Shown here one piece after another: positions 11,508 to 21,796 of a stretch of DNA of 64,000 bases. The number at the start of each line of letters is the position of its first letter. Within the stretch, counting starts at the first letter, position 1. Made by a program: the position numbers and the translations under genes. This DNA comes from Sipunculus nudus (Eukaryota > Annelida > Sipuncula > Golfingiida > Sipunculidae). The stretch is taken from contig CM049317.1 of the NCBI GenBank assembly GCA_026874595.1, positions 11,566,382 to 11,630,381 of the forward strand, given 5' to 3'. The notes below the pieces were generated by a model. The model did no database searches. It worked only from the letters and a program-made list of their open reading frames with translations, and was not told where the DNA came from.

Positions 11508-13447
11508 TAATGGTTGAACACGAGTATATGATAAAATAGTATATAAAATTAACACCAGATGGCATCTATGATCATTTTGAGTTCCTTAACCTGTGCATGT
11601 TGTGCATACATGCAGAGGCTACGTCGAGGTCTAATCCTTTTAGAAAGTGCAGGATTTTTCTCAATGTGTGTATATATCTGTTGCCTCCTACAGAAGGGTA
11701 TGCGTTCATCCCCGTTCATGTGCGTATTCATGCGTGTTTCTTCACAACATAACTCCCGCAATCATGAGTGGAATCTCATGAAATGTTTATGACATTCCCG
11801 GAAGTGTCAGCGAAGAAAAGACCTGGCACATTATCCGGATTCAGGAACGTCATCAAGTAATATTCACAAATTTAAAATTACTTATGCACAAATGAACCTC
11901 GGATTATGGGTCGAATAAGTGAATTAATGCAAACACGGGTTGGGAAGCATACCACAATATGGAACCCAACATGGCGGAGGCATGCATTCTTTAAAATGCA
12001 GATTTCTTGTGTGTGTGTGTGTTTTATTACCTACCCCTTCAAGAATGCAGGCTACCGCAAACACTGTAGAAGCGGATATTTCGGCTTCGTTTTTCTTGAT
12101 GGACTCGAGCAGATTTTCCGCTGTGTCATTGATGCCTCGAACCACGTCAGAAAATCTCTCTGTGTTTGCTGTCCACAACACGATGACCTTGTTAAGCCGC
12201 TGCTTCTCCTTGAAATCTCTGATGTCTTCCCGGATTTGCTGGACATGTTCCCACTTTGTCCCTGAGATCACGTTATCAGCTCGTTCAGCCTGATTAGCCG
12301 CAATGAAGTCTGGGTAATAGACTGATGGGCGTGGCTTTAAATGCTGCATGTGTGGACGGAGTTGGATTTGAAGGTTGTAGTCTAACACTTTGGCGCGCTC
12401 CATGGCGTCTGCCAAGTTATAGGACGAGATATCCCAACCTGAAGTAAACAGAGAAAATATGTCTCACTTTTTAAAATAATAAGTATAAATAATTTGTAAC
12501 ATCAGCAGCCTTATAATATTATTATACGACATCATAATAATTACAAGAGCCCTTTTTACACAATACACATCTGTGCGTCTAGTCCAATGCAAAGAACAAC
12601 CTGCTATTTTCATAACTGCAAAAAAAAAAAGATTTTTTTGACAATTTCAGGTTTTGTATTTATTTTGGTTATCAGTATTCATGAAATAACTGCCTGAAAT
12701 TTAATTATAGACATTAGCTCTTAATATACATGTATATTCTAAAATATGAATTTGAGCGAGGCATTGAGGCTTATTTACTATTACAGTCACTAGATGTCTC
12801 TACCAATAGCCCGTTCCCGCGCTCCGCGTGTCGTCTAGTACTTGTTTAATATTTTTATCGCCCAAAGGGCCAAGACGATTAAAATTACGATTTAATCTGC
12901 TGTTTTATATTGCATGAATTTAGTGTATACATCACAACTTTGATTTCCACAGCAATATTTACCTATTGACAAACAATTTATCACTGTTTAACAGGCGACT
13001 GATTTATATACCTTGGTTCAACCGAATTATAAAAAATAACGTACCATCGAAGATGATGTCATTAGGGTGCACCATGGGAAGGATGTCTTTGAATGGGATG
13101 TACACGTCTCCTCCTGCCCCCGTTCCGAGACACACTGTACTGGCCTGTGTCAGTGAACCGTAGTAGTTGGCTTTCTGCACCCCTTCCTTGGTGTTCCAGG
13201 ACAGTCCCAGTTTGTTGGCCAGCACAGCCGCTGTTACAGTCGAGCCATTGTTCCCGCCCCATCCAACCAGCATACAGCCAACTCTCGGGACTCGTCGCTC
13301 TGTTTTGAAGGTGTACACAGTCTCCACAGGTGTCGCCACCAGTGTGTCCCTTTCCCGCGCTACTTGTGTCGTCTGGTACTTATACTGTGACGTAATATAT
13401 TTATCAGTGTATCTGACATTTGGACTCTTTACTTTGATGAAAACCAT
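8102..13447 (-). CDS. ISYNA1: Inositol-3-phosphate synthase (myo-inositol-1-phosphate synthase), complete, 6 coding exons
   Basis: Converts D-glucose 6-phosphate to 1D-myo-inositol 3-phosphate using NAD, the committed cytosolic step of inositol synthesis. Six exons with GT..AG borders join in phase (403, 404, 243, 207, 206 and 208 nt) to 556 codons plus stop, against about 558 aa in human. The NAD-binding segment [20 protein letters not shown] is in exon 1. Exon 2 has FIAANQ and [10 protein letters not shown]. The catalytic-domain signatures [16 protein letters not shown] and [10 protein letters not shown] are in exon 3, with [17 protein letters not shown] and [10 protein letters not shown] in exon 4. 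The start MVFIKVKSP is the first in-frame ATG after a good acceptor at 13474/13475 (pyrimidine tract then ACAG), so a leader exon lies upstream. The C-terminal tail is family-typical low complexity. A possible AATAAA lies on the minus strand at about 7513-7518. Confidence 0.96.
8892..8929 (+). repeat. (TG)n plus G22 tract in ISYNA1 intron 5
   Basis: A short TG dinucleotide run leads directly into 22 consecutive G (8908-8929). Confidence 0.9.
9128..9333 (-). CDS. ISYNA1: ISYNA1 coding exon 5
   Basis: From [18 protein letters not shown] to [10 protein letters not shown] plus a split Arg codon. Acceptor TCTACAG|GCGAGT and donor CTTCAG|GTAAGA. Confidence 0.95.
9571..10060 (+). repeat. Diverged about 32-bp tandem repeat in ISYNA1 intron 4
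   Basis: The phrase GAGAAAAGTCCTACGTGAAC, followed by AAGAACTAGG, recurs about every 31-34 bp with substitutions for roughly 14-15 units. It lies between coding exons 4 and 5. Confidence 0.85.
10102..10308 (-). CDS. ISYNA1: ISYNA1 coding exon 4
   Basis: 69 codons from [14 protein letters not shown] to HNTCEDSLL. Acceptor TTTTTCAG|ATATCC and donor TTACTG|GTGAGT. Confidence 0.95.
10485..10519. repeat. (TA)n microsatellite, ISYNA1 intron 3
   Basis: Uninterrupted AT dinucleotides. Confidence 0.95.
10880..11122 (-). CDS. ISYNA1: ISYNA1 coding exon 3
   Basis: 81 codons in phase 0, from [11 protein letters not shown] to [10 protein letters not shown]. The donor is AAAGAG|GTGAGT. Carries [11 protein letters not shown] and [10 protein letters not shown], among the most conserved parts of the enzyme. 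Confidence 0.95.
11431..11501. repeat. (TA)n microsatellite, about 71 bp, ISYNA1 intron 2
   Basis: Uninterrupted AT dinucleotides. The IYIYIY frames across it are artefacts. Confidence 0.95.
12035..12438 (-). CDS. ISYNA1: ISYNA1 coding exon 2
   Basis: Acceptor TTCAG|GTTGGG and donor GAAGGG|GTAGGT. Encodes [16 protein letters not shown] through [13 protein letters not shown] and completes the split Gly codon of exon 1. Confidence 0.95.
13045..13447 (-). CDS. ISYNA1: ISYNA1 coding exon 1
   Basis: Contains the ATG (13447-13445) and the NAD-binding glycine-rich segment; ends NDIIFDG. The donor is GATG|GTACGT. The exon extends 5' to 13474 with 27 nt of untranslated sequence after an AG acceptor. 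Confidence 0.95.
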
Positions 13448-13584
13448 GTTGCTTATCCTTTAGCACTTAGGAATCTGTAATTGTAAAAAAAACCCTTTGT
13501 CAAAATCATAATTCACGATAATATACTTACTTGACCTGCGAGGTTTTCTTTTAAAATATTCAAATGTGCATCTTCAAATCATTG

Positions 13585-13587
<3 letters not shown>

Positions 13588-13657
<70 letters not shown>
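13588..13657. repeat. (TA)n microsatellite upstream of ISYNA1 coding exon 1
   Basis: About 70 bp of AT dinucleotides in the presumed first intron. Confidence 0.95.
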
Positions 13658-13660
<3 letters not shown>

Positions 13661-14865
13661 ATGCCCATATTGGAAAGACAAAGAAATACAGGTTAAGCGG
13701 CGCGCCGAATATAATTAGGCCTACTGCTGCAACAGACAAGGACGCCAGTCGACCGTACTATACTAAAGCGAGACCTGAAATTTCGTCTAGCACACCAAGC
13801 ATGCATAGTTTCAGTGAGACAAAGTTCTGAACACAAGTAAGAATAATTTAGTGTCACCACATGATTACAATCAAGTACACGCGTGATATGCAGCACAGAG
13901 ATTAGAGACACTTCATTAGGAAAGTAACGAACTGTAAACGAACGGGGAAAGTAGGACGTACTGAACCCAAGGACGTTTCAGGTCTGTTGGCTAACGACTA
14001 TCGAATTTTCCACGAGTCATGGACCGTGACGGATTGGGACTGGGGATTTTCCGATCAGCCTGCTGTCATGCGCATTAATTAAACTTACAGCAAACTACAT
14101 TGCCTCTTGGGCCAAAAAAAAGATATGGTTTTCTTAAATAGAAACTTACTTATTTGAGCTCCAGCCGCTCTGACATTTCTTTCAAGAAGATAAAATAATG
14201 CAATTTTGATAAGATTTCCTATATCAGCCCTGTCTCGGTGTACAATCTCTGAATATCGATGATTAAGGAAAATTCAGTCTTTCGATCAAAGATAAAACGA
14301 TCAAATTGACAATTTTCATTAAAAAGCCTGCGGTATCATATCCACATGCTCACACGCGTTTTCAGAACACAGTTCGGTATTGATGGATAAGTTGTACTCT
14401 GTCGGAAAATGATTTTTATATTTAAAGTATAATTATTTACTGTATATATTTTGCAAATTGAAACGGAGTGTTGGCGAGACAATTATTTTGTCATTTTCTG
14501 CACAGCGCAACGTGCGTGATAATTGACTACCCACACGATGAATTATAGCAACTGCCACAATTTAGATTAATGTTCAATGGGTCAAGACTTCAGATGGGTC
14601 AGTTACGTTCAGACGTAACATGTATAGTCAAACCTATGTTTTATACTGCACGAGGATAATCAATTACTATAATTAGTATTATTCATAAATATATCATTGT
14701 ACATCGTACATTATGTTACTTTTTTTTACCAGGAATGAATCGCTTACCGGTGTGTTCTAGGCTGCTAGGGTTTTGCTAGATTAATCCTTATTCTAAAATT
14801 ATTAAGTATACAACAAATACGTATGCCTGTTCTATAAAGCTATAGCTAGACAAGAAGGAATTTTT

Positions 14866-15119
14866 GAATTAGGCCCGTTTTCTATGTACGCTTTTCATCG
14901 CGCTTGCATTCATCGCGATGAAAAGAATGTCGTTCCTGTTCGACTTTTCTGCTCGCTTTTTTTTTTTTTTTGCTCAATACAGTAAAACCAGTTAACAGTA
15001 CCCCGGATTCAGCGAGCGGAAAAGTGCACATTGAAAATATATTCAGCGCGGTTTTTCAGCTTGTTGATTTTAAACGCGATGAAATTTCAGCGTACATGGA
15101 AAACCGGCCGAGGTTAATT
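14866..15119. mobile_element. Possible small MITE with about 40-bp inverted ends
   Basis: The left segment AATTAGGCCCGTTTTCTATG continuing TACGC..CATCGCG (14866-14902) pairs with the complement of 15076-15118, CGCGATGAAATTTCAGCGTA then CATGGAAAACCGGCC. At the left end there is also a perfect 12-bp stem, CTTTTCATCGCG / CGCGATGAAAAG (14891-14902 with 14914-14925). A T-run sits at 14959-14972. It lies in the presumed leader intron of ISYNA1. Confidence 0.4.
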
Positions 15120-15248
15120 TGTGCCCGTATAACATGTATAAAATGTGTGTAAATGCACTGCTAAAAGAGTAAATTAGCAATATTAAATTTCTCGATTTTT
15201 CATAGAGTTAATATGGTACAAACTAAACTAGTACACATATTGTCTCAC

Positions 15249-15405
15249 CTGTGTCGGGAAAGACAGCAACCTGTAGCTGCTCGATGAGCGTATACTTTCT
15301 TTGGCTTGGCTTTGGATTGAACAGCGTCCTCTGAATGTGGAGCGCAGCGTCCCCTTTCTTTTTATATAGCAGAATCCGCGATGTTTCTGGAACACGCCAG
15401 ACCAT
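15249..15405 (-). other. Candidate 5' leader exon of ISYNA1 carrying an upstream ORF
   Basis: A minus-strand frame from ATG 15405 (MVWRVPETSRILLYKKKG..) runs 52 codons to a strong donor, ACACAG|GTGAGA. Spliced to the ISYNA1 acceptor at 13474, the frame reads two more residues and stops at TAA, about 20 nt before the ISYNA1 ATG. That would make it an upstream ORF of 54 codons. Seen directly: the ORF, the donor and the downstream acceptor. Inferred: that they belong to one transcript. It could instead be the first exon of another gene. I do not recognise the peptide. Confidence 0.35.
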
Positions 15406-15540
15406 GTATGCTAATGATGGAAAATTCCATGCTGCACGCCGGCTCCACGTTACACGTTTCTCTTGATATTAGAATTGTGTTCGTCCATGCAAGGTCGCCG
15501 TGAGGATAGGGGTGAAGGGAAACCGCTCAGAGTGAGCAGA

Positions 15541-15610
15541 CGATCGATTAGACCTAGTTGTGGCTCTGTTGTGTTTACAAAACAGAGCCACAACTGGGTC
15601 TAACGATCGA
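15541..15610. repeat. Long hairpin, 23-bp near-perfect stem flanked by CGATCGA
   Basis: TTAGACCTAGTTGTGGCTCT..GTT (15548-15570) pairs with AACAGAGCCACAACTGGGTC..TAA (15581-15603) across a 10-nt loop, with one non-Watson-Crick position. CGATCGA words flank both sides. It lies just upstream of the candidate ISYNA1 leader exon. Confidence 0.85.
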
Positions 15611-15740
15611 TTTACTTTCTGACATCAGTTTTATTTTGCCAGATTTGCCGACCACCCTTTAATACATGTCAGCCTTTTCGGGCTTTTGATAAACGGTATA
15701 CCCTTGGCTACAATACAGCCACAGAGGTTTCTCAATCTAT

Positions 15741-15751
15741 CTGTCTATCTG

Positions 15752-15824
<73 letters not shown>
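15741..15824. repeat. (CTAT)n then (TA)n compound microsatellite
   Basis: Tetranucleotide CTAT repeats pass directly into about 40 bp of AT repeats. Confidence 0.95.
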
Positions 15825-15825
<1 letters not shown>

Positions 15826-17540
15826 TTTTCCAAACGTATTATTTTGGATTTAGTTCGTGGCCTAAAAGTGTCCTTTATAAACTGAATGAGAACGATAACA
15901 ATGGCCATTCTCCACCAAGCCCTATTTTGATTATAGGCCACACACAAAATATTATTCTATATATACGGACTCTCGGGACAAAACAAAAAAGAAAATGTAC
16001 GGAACCCGGAAGACGACATGGTAAAAATATTTATAAATTCGTGCGCATCAATTACTAATCCGTGCGAACTGATTACATATTCGTATATCAGATAAAAAAA
16101 AATTTATTTACCAACAAGTAATCCGTGCGCACGAATAACATGATAGGAAAAATATTGATTAATTCTTGCCGAGAAAATACAAAAATGTGTTTTAGTTCTT
16201 TAAACGGTGTAACTGCTCCATAAACCTTTAGAAATTCATTTGATATAGCGCAAAATAGCAACATAACCTAGGACCTGGTCTTCATTTGCAAAAAAAAAAA
16301 AAAAAAATAAAGGATAATTTCCACGCAAAATAGGAGAGGCGAATGTGTAGAATGATAAATTTATTTTTGTATATATATGGCCAAATTAAGGTAGCCAGAA
16401 TAAAGTATTTGATATTTAAACGTATATTTTATATTTCTTAACTTTGAATCTTCTTTAATGTGATATATACGTGACGTAAAATTGTAAATGTAGATGTGTA
16501 CCACGTCCACGTTTGCTCGTTGATATAACGTAATTTACAACTATTTCAATTTTTTTTTGTAAAGATGGAAATGGAATGTGATCGTGCAGTGATATACTTG
16601 TGACCACTTCAACAATGAACATATTGCAAAAGAATCATCTGCACAAATGAGACGGGGACTGACCGTAGTATACAAAATGCTGACCATATATGCAGTATAC
16701 GTGCTCCAGTGAACATAAATTGATGGACCCTTTCCTGAATAAGCTTTTTTGACGGACAACTTTCGAGTGCCTCTTTTTGTATATTGCAAGGGGACCGGTC
16801 GATAAAAATATTGCTATACCGGTTGTCGTGGTCATGCATGATTTGACATTCACAAGTTACATTTATACAGCGTCATGGACGAGGGAACCAATGATTTATT
16901 TGTAGGCACCCAATATATATGTATCGTTGTTAGCAGGAGCTTAAATGCCTTAATTAATAAAAAATACGCTAGAACATGTCTGTAGTTTACGGAATTATCA
17001 TAAATACTGCAATATATGAAGATGTTATTTAACCACCATAATGTCATAGACCATTTGAAGTTTCCATCACAGTAAAGTTACTCATCTAAAACGGTTCAGG
17101 ATTTTTGTTTATACTTCCTTTTTGTGCGATCCATCACTAAGTCGGAATTTCGATGCTTATCGTTTTTAAGGATATATACATACATGCGCATGAAATCAGA
17201 ACATGTTTGAAAAGAGGGATGTGCATTCTGGACGCATGCAGACAATGCCCCCAAACTTGTCATTAACCCCCCCCCCCCCAAAAAAAAGGGGGAAGACCTG
17301 TACATATGGCGCGTCATGTGAAAGAACCTACAGAAGAGGGCTATATGCATATCTTATGTGGTATATATGCACAATTATTCTGAGGTGATCGAAACATGTA
17401 CCCTGCAACATAAAGGCTTCTGTGATCCAAGTCTGACTGGAGATGTTTTTTGCTTTATCAAGCAGCTATATACAGGTTGCTGTAACATTTAGTCGGGACA
17501 CACGCAAATTCGAAACACACACACACACACACCAGGGTTG
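15825..17540. other. Intergenic sequence with short repeats
   Basis: No gene seen. Contains GTGCGCAC/CGTGCGAA words at 16040-16130 related to the cluster at 29005-29265, a poly-A run near 16291-16307, C13 at 17267-17279, and (AC)n at about 17515-17532. Confidence 0.45.
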
Positions 17541-17544
17541 CCAT

Positions 17545-17700
17545 GGTACCAGGTACATGCGAAAGTATACCTATAAGTACAGGTACAGGTACTTGTAAAA
17601 TGGTCAGGTACAGGTCCAGGTCCGGTACAGTGTTTTTGTAGAGTACCTAGGTACAGGTACAGGTACTTTACAAAGTACATAGGAACAGGTACAGGTATAT
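17545..17700. repeat. AGGTAC hexamer-rich repeat
   Basis: AGGTAC/GGTACAGGTACAGGTAC words recur about fifteen times with spacer variation. A related block is at 23140-23240. Antisense reading gives only a threonine/tyrosine-rich frame. Confidence 0.75.
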
Positions 17701-18798
17701 TTTTAAGACTTTTGATCTAATGATAACTGCAAAAATGTAATCCAGACATGCGATAATAAATTATGTAAGAATGGCAGAATATATTCATTAAACAGTTTTA
17801 AACGATCGCTTTCTATGTGACACAAATGTGCTACCCGCCCAGTGTATGTCAAATGGAATTTCATAAAATAATATAATTAGTTAAGGAAAACATAGTTTAT
17901 ACGGAGCACTAACAGGTCAGTTAATATTAATTTGGAACATCAAATCATAAAGTGTAGTCAGAGAGACGGAGTTGAAAATATTTGTTAAAGTTGTATGTTA
18001 TTGAACAGGCGTTATTCTGGCCTAGAACAGGCTAAAACCGCCAATATATACTGATCCCATTAATTTTCGGAACGTACTTCGTGGATTATCTGTTTACATC
18101 TGAACTGACCTTGTTTTTAGACAAATATCAGCCACAAATAACTATTCATGCGACTGTGGTTGTTGTTGTTGTTATCCGGATTGTTTACATCAGTGCCGAG
18201 GAGGCTGATTGATTATTCGATAGCATTTTGTTCATCATGTAAGCAAATGGACTTGCTGTACAATGATTTATTATAACTAGATGACAGAAGGTTCTAGAGA
18301 ATTCAGGCAATAATGTGTTATTTCCAGTAGGTTAATTCCAGAAAATTCCGTTGGTGCTAGTCATGACTGGGGGACCTGATCGATCTTTCTATAGAAGTTT
18401 CGGCGACCCAGATATAAATAGGTGGTGTCAAGGACGTTTAGCGAATGAATGAATTTGGAAGCTAGTGTCAACTGGTGATGGGTTGTGTAATATCAACGAC
18501 AGATTAGATGTACACCGAGCGGAGTTTAGTTATAAATTCCGTGAGGACATTATTAGTCCTGGAGACAGTAAATATAGTTACAGCCAAGGTGTTTCACTAA
18601 ATAAACCATCGAGTCCCAACAAAACACATGGTTTTGAATTTTAATCCGTTTCACTTCTAAAACTTATCCTGTCTATCAGTAACAACTGCTTTTGTTAGTA
18701 GGTTTAGTGGTTTATTTAAGGCGTGAAACCTCTCAAAACAAGGATAAACGAGTTCAGTTATTGATAACCTGATAGAAAGGCCGGTGTAGGCCGGAGCC
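17701..18798. other. Intergenic sequence, no gene seen
   Basis: No protein-like frame. 18370-18620 has short words (GGCGACCCAG, TATAAATA, AATAAACCATCGAG) that could be a retroelement terminal region, but no partner repeat was found. Confidence 0.35.
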
Positions 18799-18941
18799 CT
18801 ATTTCCCTCTAATTGTCGCCCAGGCCTATGTTTCTTGACATTGTGTCAAGCGCCTGTGGATTGGAGCCAGTCAAAGACGGCGTTGGCTAATTGTTGGATG
18901 TTACCTTAATAAACATGTGTTTTTCGACTTTTCGTGATATT
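18799..18941 (+). repeat. Left copy of long direct repeat flanking a LINE
   Basis: Starts CTATTTCCCTCTAATTGTCG and ends GTGATATT. A second copy at 21797-21926 begins at the base following the LINE tail. The copies differ by scattered substitutions and a gap of about 14 bp (GGCGTTGGCTAATTGTTGG against GGCGG). The best reading is an unusually long target-site duplication. Confidence 0.8.
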
Positions 18942-19023
18942 GATAAAATCTACAATAATCTAGTGCGGTCAATGTCGTCTACTAATGCAGTCATTATTGC
19001 AATCCCGATGCGCCGTTTTTGTA

Positions 19024-19626
19024 AAAAATCTTAGACCCAGGTGGAAACATTTTCTAAAATCATATCATGATAATATGAGAAACAAAAGGAGACTGTGGAT
19101 TAATTTAGGAAGACCAAGAGAGCGTAATGATCGTAGTTAAATGGACTACAAAATATCGAAAAGAGAAGTTAGAAAACAAATGCGAGATTATATGGCAATG
19201 TTAGAAAGAGAGGTTTACGAGGATATAGACAAGTCTGCATCAGTCGATATTAATAAATTTTGGGGTCTTGTAGGCCTAAAGAAAAAGGGTAAACGTTCTG
19301 TGAATTGGGTGGGCTCTATGATATTTGGGGACCGCGTAGTAAAGACTAACAAAGAAATTGCAGAATGTTGGGAAAAGTACTTTGCAGAGAAATATGATGA
19401 AAATGAAACTGGAATTCCGTATAACTTTCAGAATGAGGTCAAAGATAAGGTGTCGGAGATAGAAGCGCAGTCTAGGAATATGTACTCAGAGGTAATGGAT
19501 AACCTTTGGAAAAAGCTGAAATTAATAAAGCTGTGGACTCGTTGAGATGTGGGAAGGCAGGAGGAGCAGATGGTATTGTCTCAGAGCATATTAAATATGG
19601 CGGAGGGTGCGTAATAGATCACCTGT
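19024..19626 (+). pseudogene. LINE ORF2 remnant, linker and RT start
   Basis: A frame with RPRWKHFLKSYHDNMRNKRR and GRPRERNDRS ends at a stop at 19138. The next frame (19141-19545) carries DINKFWGLVGLKKKGKRS and NKEIAECWEKYFAEKYDE. A frameshift then gives the RT block SLRCGKAGGADGIVSEHIKYGG, which stops near 19626. The order matches the region between endonuclease and RT in LINE ORF2 proteins. Confidence 0.85.
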
Positions 19627-19677
19627 AAATTTATATTTTATAATCTAAATCACAAATTCGAATATATACCCGATAAT

Positions 19678-19968
19678 ATGAAAAAAGGGGTAATAGTTCC
19701 TATATTGAAGAATCGTCTAAACGACAGACGTTCCCCTAATTGCTATAGAGGTATAACCTTATTAACAGTGATGTATAAATTTTGGGAGAAGATTATTTTA
19801 AATAGACTGTTTGCCTATATTGCACATGTTCCGCTGATATTTCTTGATCCTTTAAAATTTGCATATCAAAAGAATATGTCGGCACTGAATGCCTCATTTG
19901 TTTTGCAAGAAGGTATTTCGTATCATACTGATAGGGGTTCTAAAGTATATGCTTGCTTCTTAGATTGA
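19678..19968 (+). pseudogene. LINE reverse-transcriptase remnant, fingers/palm
   Basis: Encodes GVIVPILKNRLNDRRSPNCY, RGITLL, IILNRLFAYI and FAYQKNMSALNASFVLQEGI, standard RT motifs. The frame ends at a stop right after YACFLD, where the family normally continues FLDFSKAFD-like sequence. Confidence 0.9.
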
Positions 19969-20131
19969 TGTTGTTTGGCATACTGGCTTATTTTTAAATT
20001 ATACAAACTTGGTATTAGAGGAAAATTATGGAGATTAATTAAACAGGCTTACTCTAACGTTACAAGCTGCATGTGCCCTATATGATGGTATAAGAAGTTC
20101 ATGGTTTTCTGTGCAGCGCTCGGTCAGGCAA

Positions 20132-20152
20132 GGGGGGGGGGGGGGGGGGGGG
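20132..20152 (+). repeat. G21 homopolymer inside the RT gene
   Basis: Follows codons for SVRQG and precedes VLSPWLY-like codons, so it replaces or expands the glycine stretch of the RT RQG motif. Confidence 0.9.
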
Positions 20153-20245
20153 TTCTTTCGCCGTGGTTATACATGTTGTATATAAATGATTTACTGTGTG
20201 CACTAAGAGCGGGTGGCTTTGGTATTAATGTTGGTGGCATATATA

Positions 20246-21355
20246 GGTTCGCCAACTCAAGTTGATGATATCGTAGTGTTATCTTTAACAATATCCGGGT
20301 TGCAAAATATGATTGACACTTGCTATTTATATAGTCAGAAGTGGAAATTTCAGTTTAATCCGAACAAAACTAAAATTATGACATTCGGCGAAAGTATAAA
20401 AAAATACAATAAGTTGAGTGTGCTAAGATCTTGGAAACTTGGGAATTCTGAAATCTCTCAAACTAGGCTTTATAAACATCTTGGATTGACTCTAACCAGT
20501 GACTTCAAGTGTAAAGATAAGATAGATAATGCGTGCAGAAAAGGGAGGGGTTCTTTTTTGTCTCTGGCGGTGTTAGGAGTTCGACCAAAAGGTCTTAATC
20601 CGCTCACAGCAGCTATTTTGTACAAGTCTTTTGTTTTGCCAGGGGTATTATATGGAGCGGAGTTATGGAATTCAATTTCAGGGTCTGACTTAATTTGTCT
20701 GGAAAGAATGCATCGATTCTGTATAAAAATAAGCCAGATGTTTAAACGTTCTGTTAGAACTGATATTGCTTTGAGCCTTTTGGGTATGCCTAGTATTGAG
20801 CTGTTTATTGACCGGGCTAAATTATTATTCTTTGGTAGACTGTGCAATTTGCTCAATGGTAATATTTCTAGAAGTTTCAATTTTAAGCTTTGGCATTTCC
20901 TAAGTAACTGTAATTGTAATATGTCTAGTGGATTTGTTGATGACATTGTTAGATTATTCAGATCATACAATCTAAATAACTTTCTTATTTCATATATGGA
21001 GACTATGACGTTTTGTAATCAGAATACGTGGAAAGACCTTGTTCTGGATCAGATAACAAAGCAAGGTGTCCTCCACTTTGATATAAGAAAAAGAGGTAAA
21101 CTTGAGTTCAGAATGCTAAGAGCTGTACAAAGCGAGCCATTTATTCCTTGTAAAATATGGTACGCCGCCAGGGACATTCCTGGATCATTTAGTATATTCT
21201 GTTACTCGGCGCAGTTATTATCTGCGTCAGACACGTATTACTCGTCTCAACTTTGCCATCTTTGCGGCAAGATGTATAATTCTCAGTTACTTCATGCATC
21301 TTTATCATGTTCATATACTAGTGAAGCAGAGCCTCTATCTGGAACTTTATATTAG
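20246..21355 (+). pseudogene. LINE reverse-transcriptase remnant, palm to C-terminus
   Basis: An open stretch of about 370 codons: GSPTQVDDIVVLS (the usual YADD box is mutated), WKFQFNPNKTKIMTFG, RLYKHLGLTLTSDFKCKDKI, LPGVLYGAELW, and a CHLCGKMYNSQLLHASLSC zinc knuckle. Upstream, GGFGINVGG is in another frame, so a shift occurs near 20240. After the knuckle the natural C-terminus (LPFTVSAALRILGDFDFV..) continues in a different frame to a stop at about 21536. Confidence 0.9.
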
Positions 21356-21796
21356 ATAAACTTCCCTTCACAGTTAGCGCTGCACTAAGAATTCTTGGTG
21401 ATTTCGACTTTGTTGCTACCTTGCTTGGTAAAGATTTGACAGATTGTCCAGACTGGACATATGAACTTTCTATTCTGTATATTTATCGGGCAGCTTTGTT
21501 CTTTAAAGAAGTAAGGCCAGTAATAGAAGCCTTGTAATTTTCAAGTGAGATGTTGCCTGTTATTTCTCATTCTATATAGAAAAAAAACCCCAATAATTTA
21601 TGCATTTCCTTGCTATGACAACATATTAATTGTAACATTATTACATCCTTTTGTAATCTTGTATTTTTCACGTTGCAGAACCTTCACTGATTTAATTATT
21701 ATTTATTATTAATTTTCTTGTCATGTTTACATGTGTATTGCATTTGATTGTACTCTTCGATCTTTCGGAGGAAATAAAGATTATCAATCAATCAAT

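Larger units (their letters stand above)
18942..21796 (+). mobile_element. Dead 5'-truncated non-LTR retrotransposon (LINE)
   Basis: The element runs from the left direct repeat to an AATAAAGATTATCAATCAATCAAT-type tail (tetranucleotide TCAA/ATCA end) and the right direct repeat. Reverse-transcriptase landmarks occur in order but in several frames: the GKAGGADGIVSEHIKYGG block, VIVPILK..NCYRGITLL, the RQG..LSPWLY region interrupted by a G run, the active-site box changed to QVDD, and a C-terminal CHLCG..H..C knuckle. No apurinic endonuclease domain is present, as expected of a 5' truncation. Stops, frameshifts and the altered catalytic box show it cannot transpose itself. The clade is not assigned. 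Confidence 0.9.

Noticed and set aside
11282-11539. ORFs across (TA)n tracts encoding IYIYIY
   Set aside because: Dinucleotide artefacts. The same applies at 10469, 13564, 23617 and 23763.
11906-12293. Plus-strand ORFs opposite ISYNA1 exon 2 and exon 1
   Set aside because: Antisense shadows of real exons that match inositol-3-phosphate synthase along their length.
20470-20970. 166-codon minus-strand ORF over the LINE
   Set aside because: Antisense of the reverse-transcriptase C-terminal region; no independent similarity.
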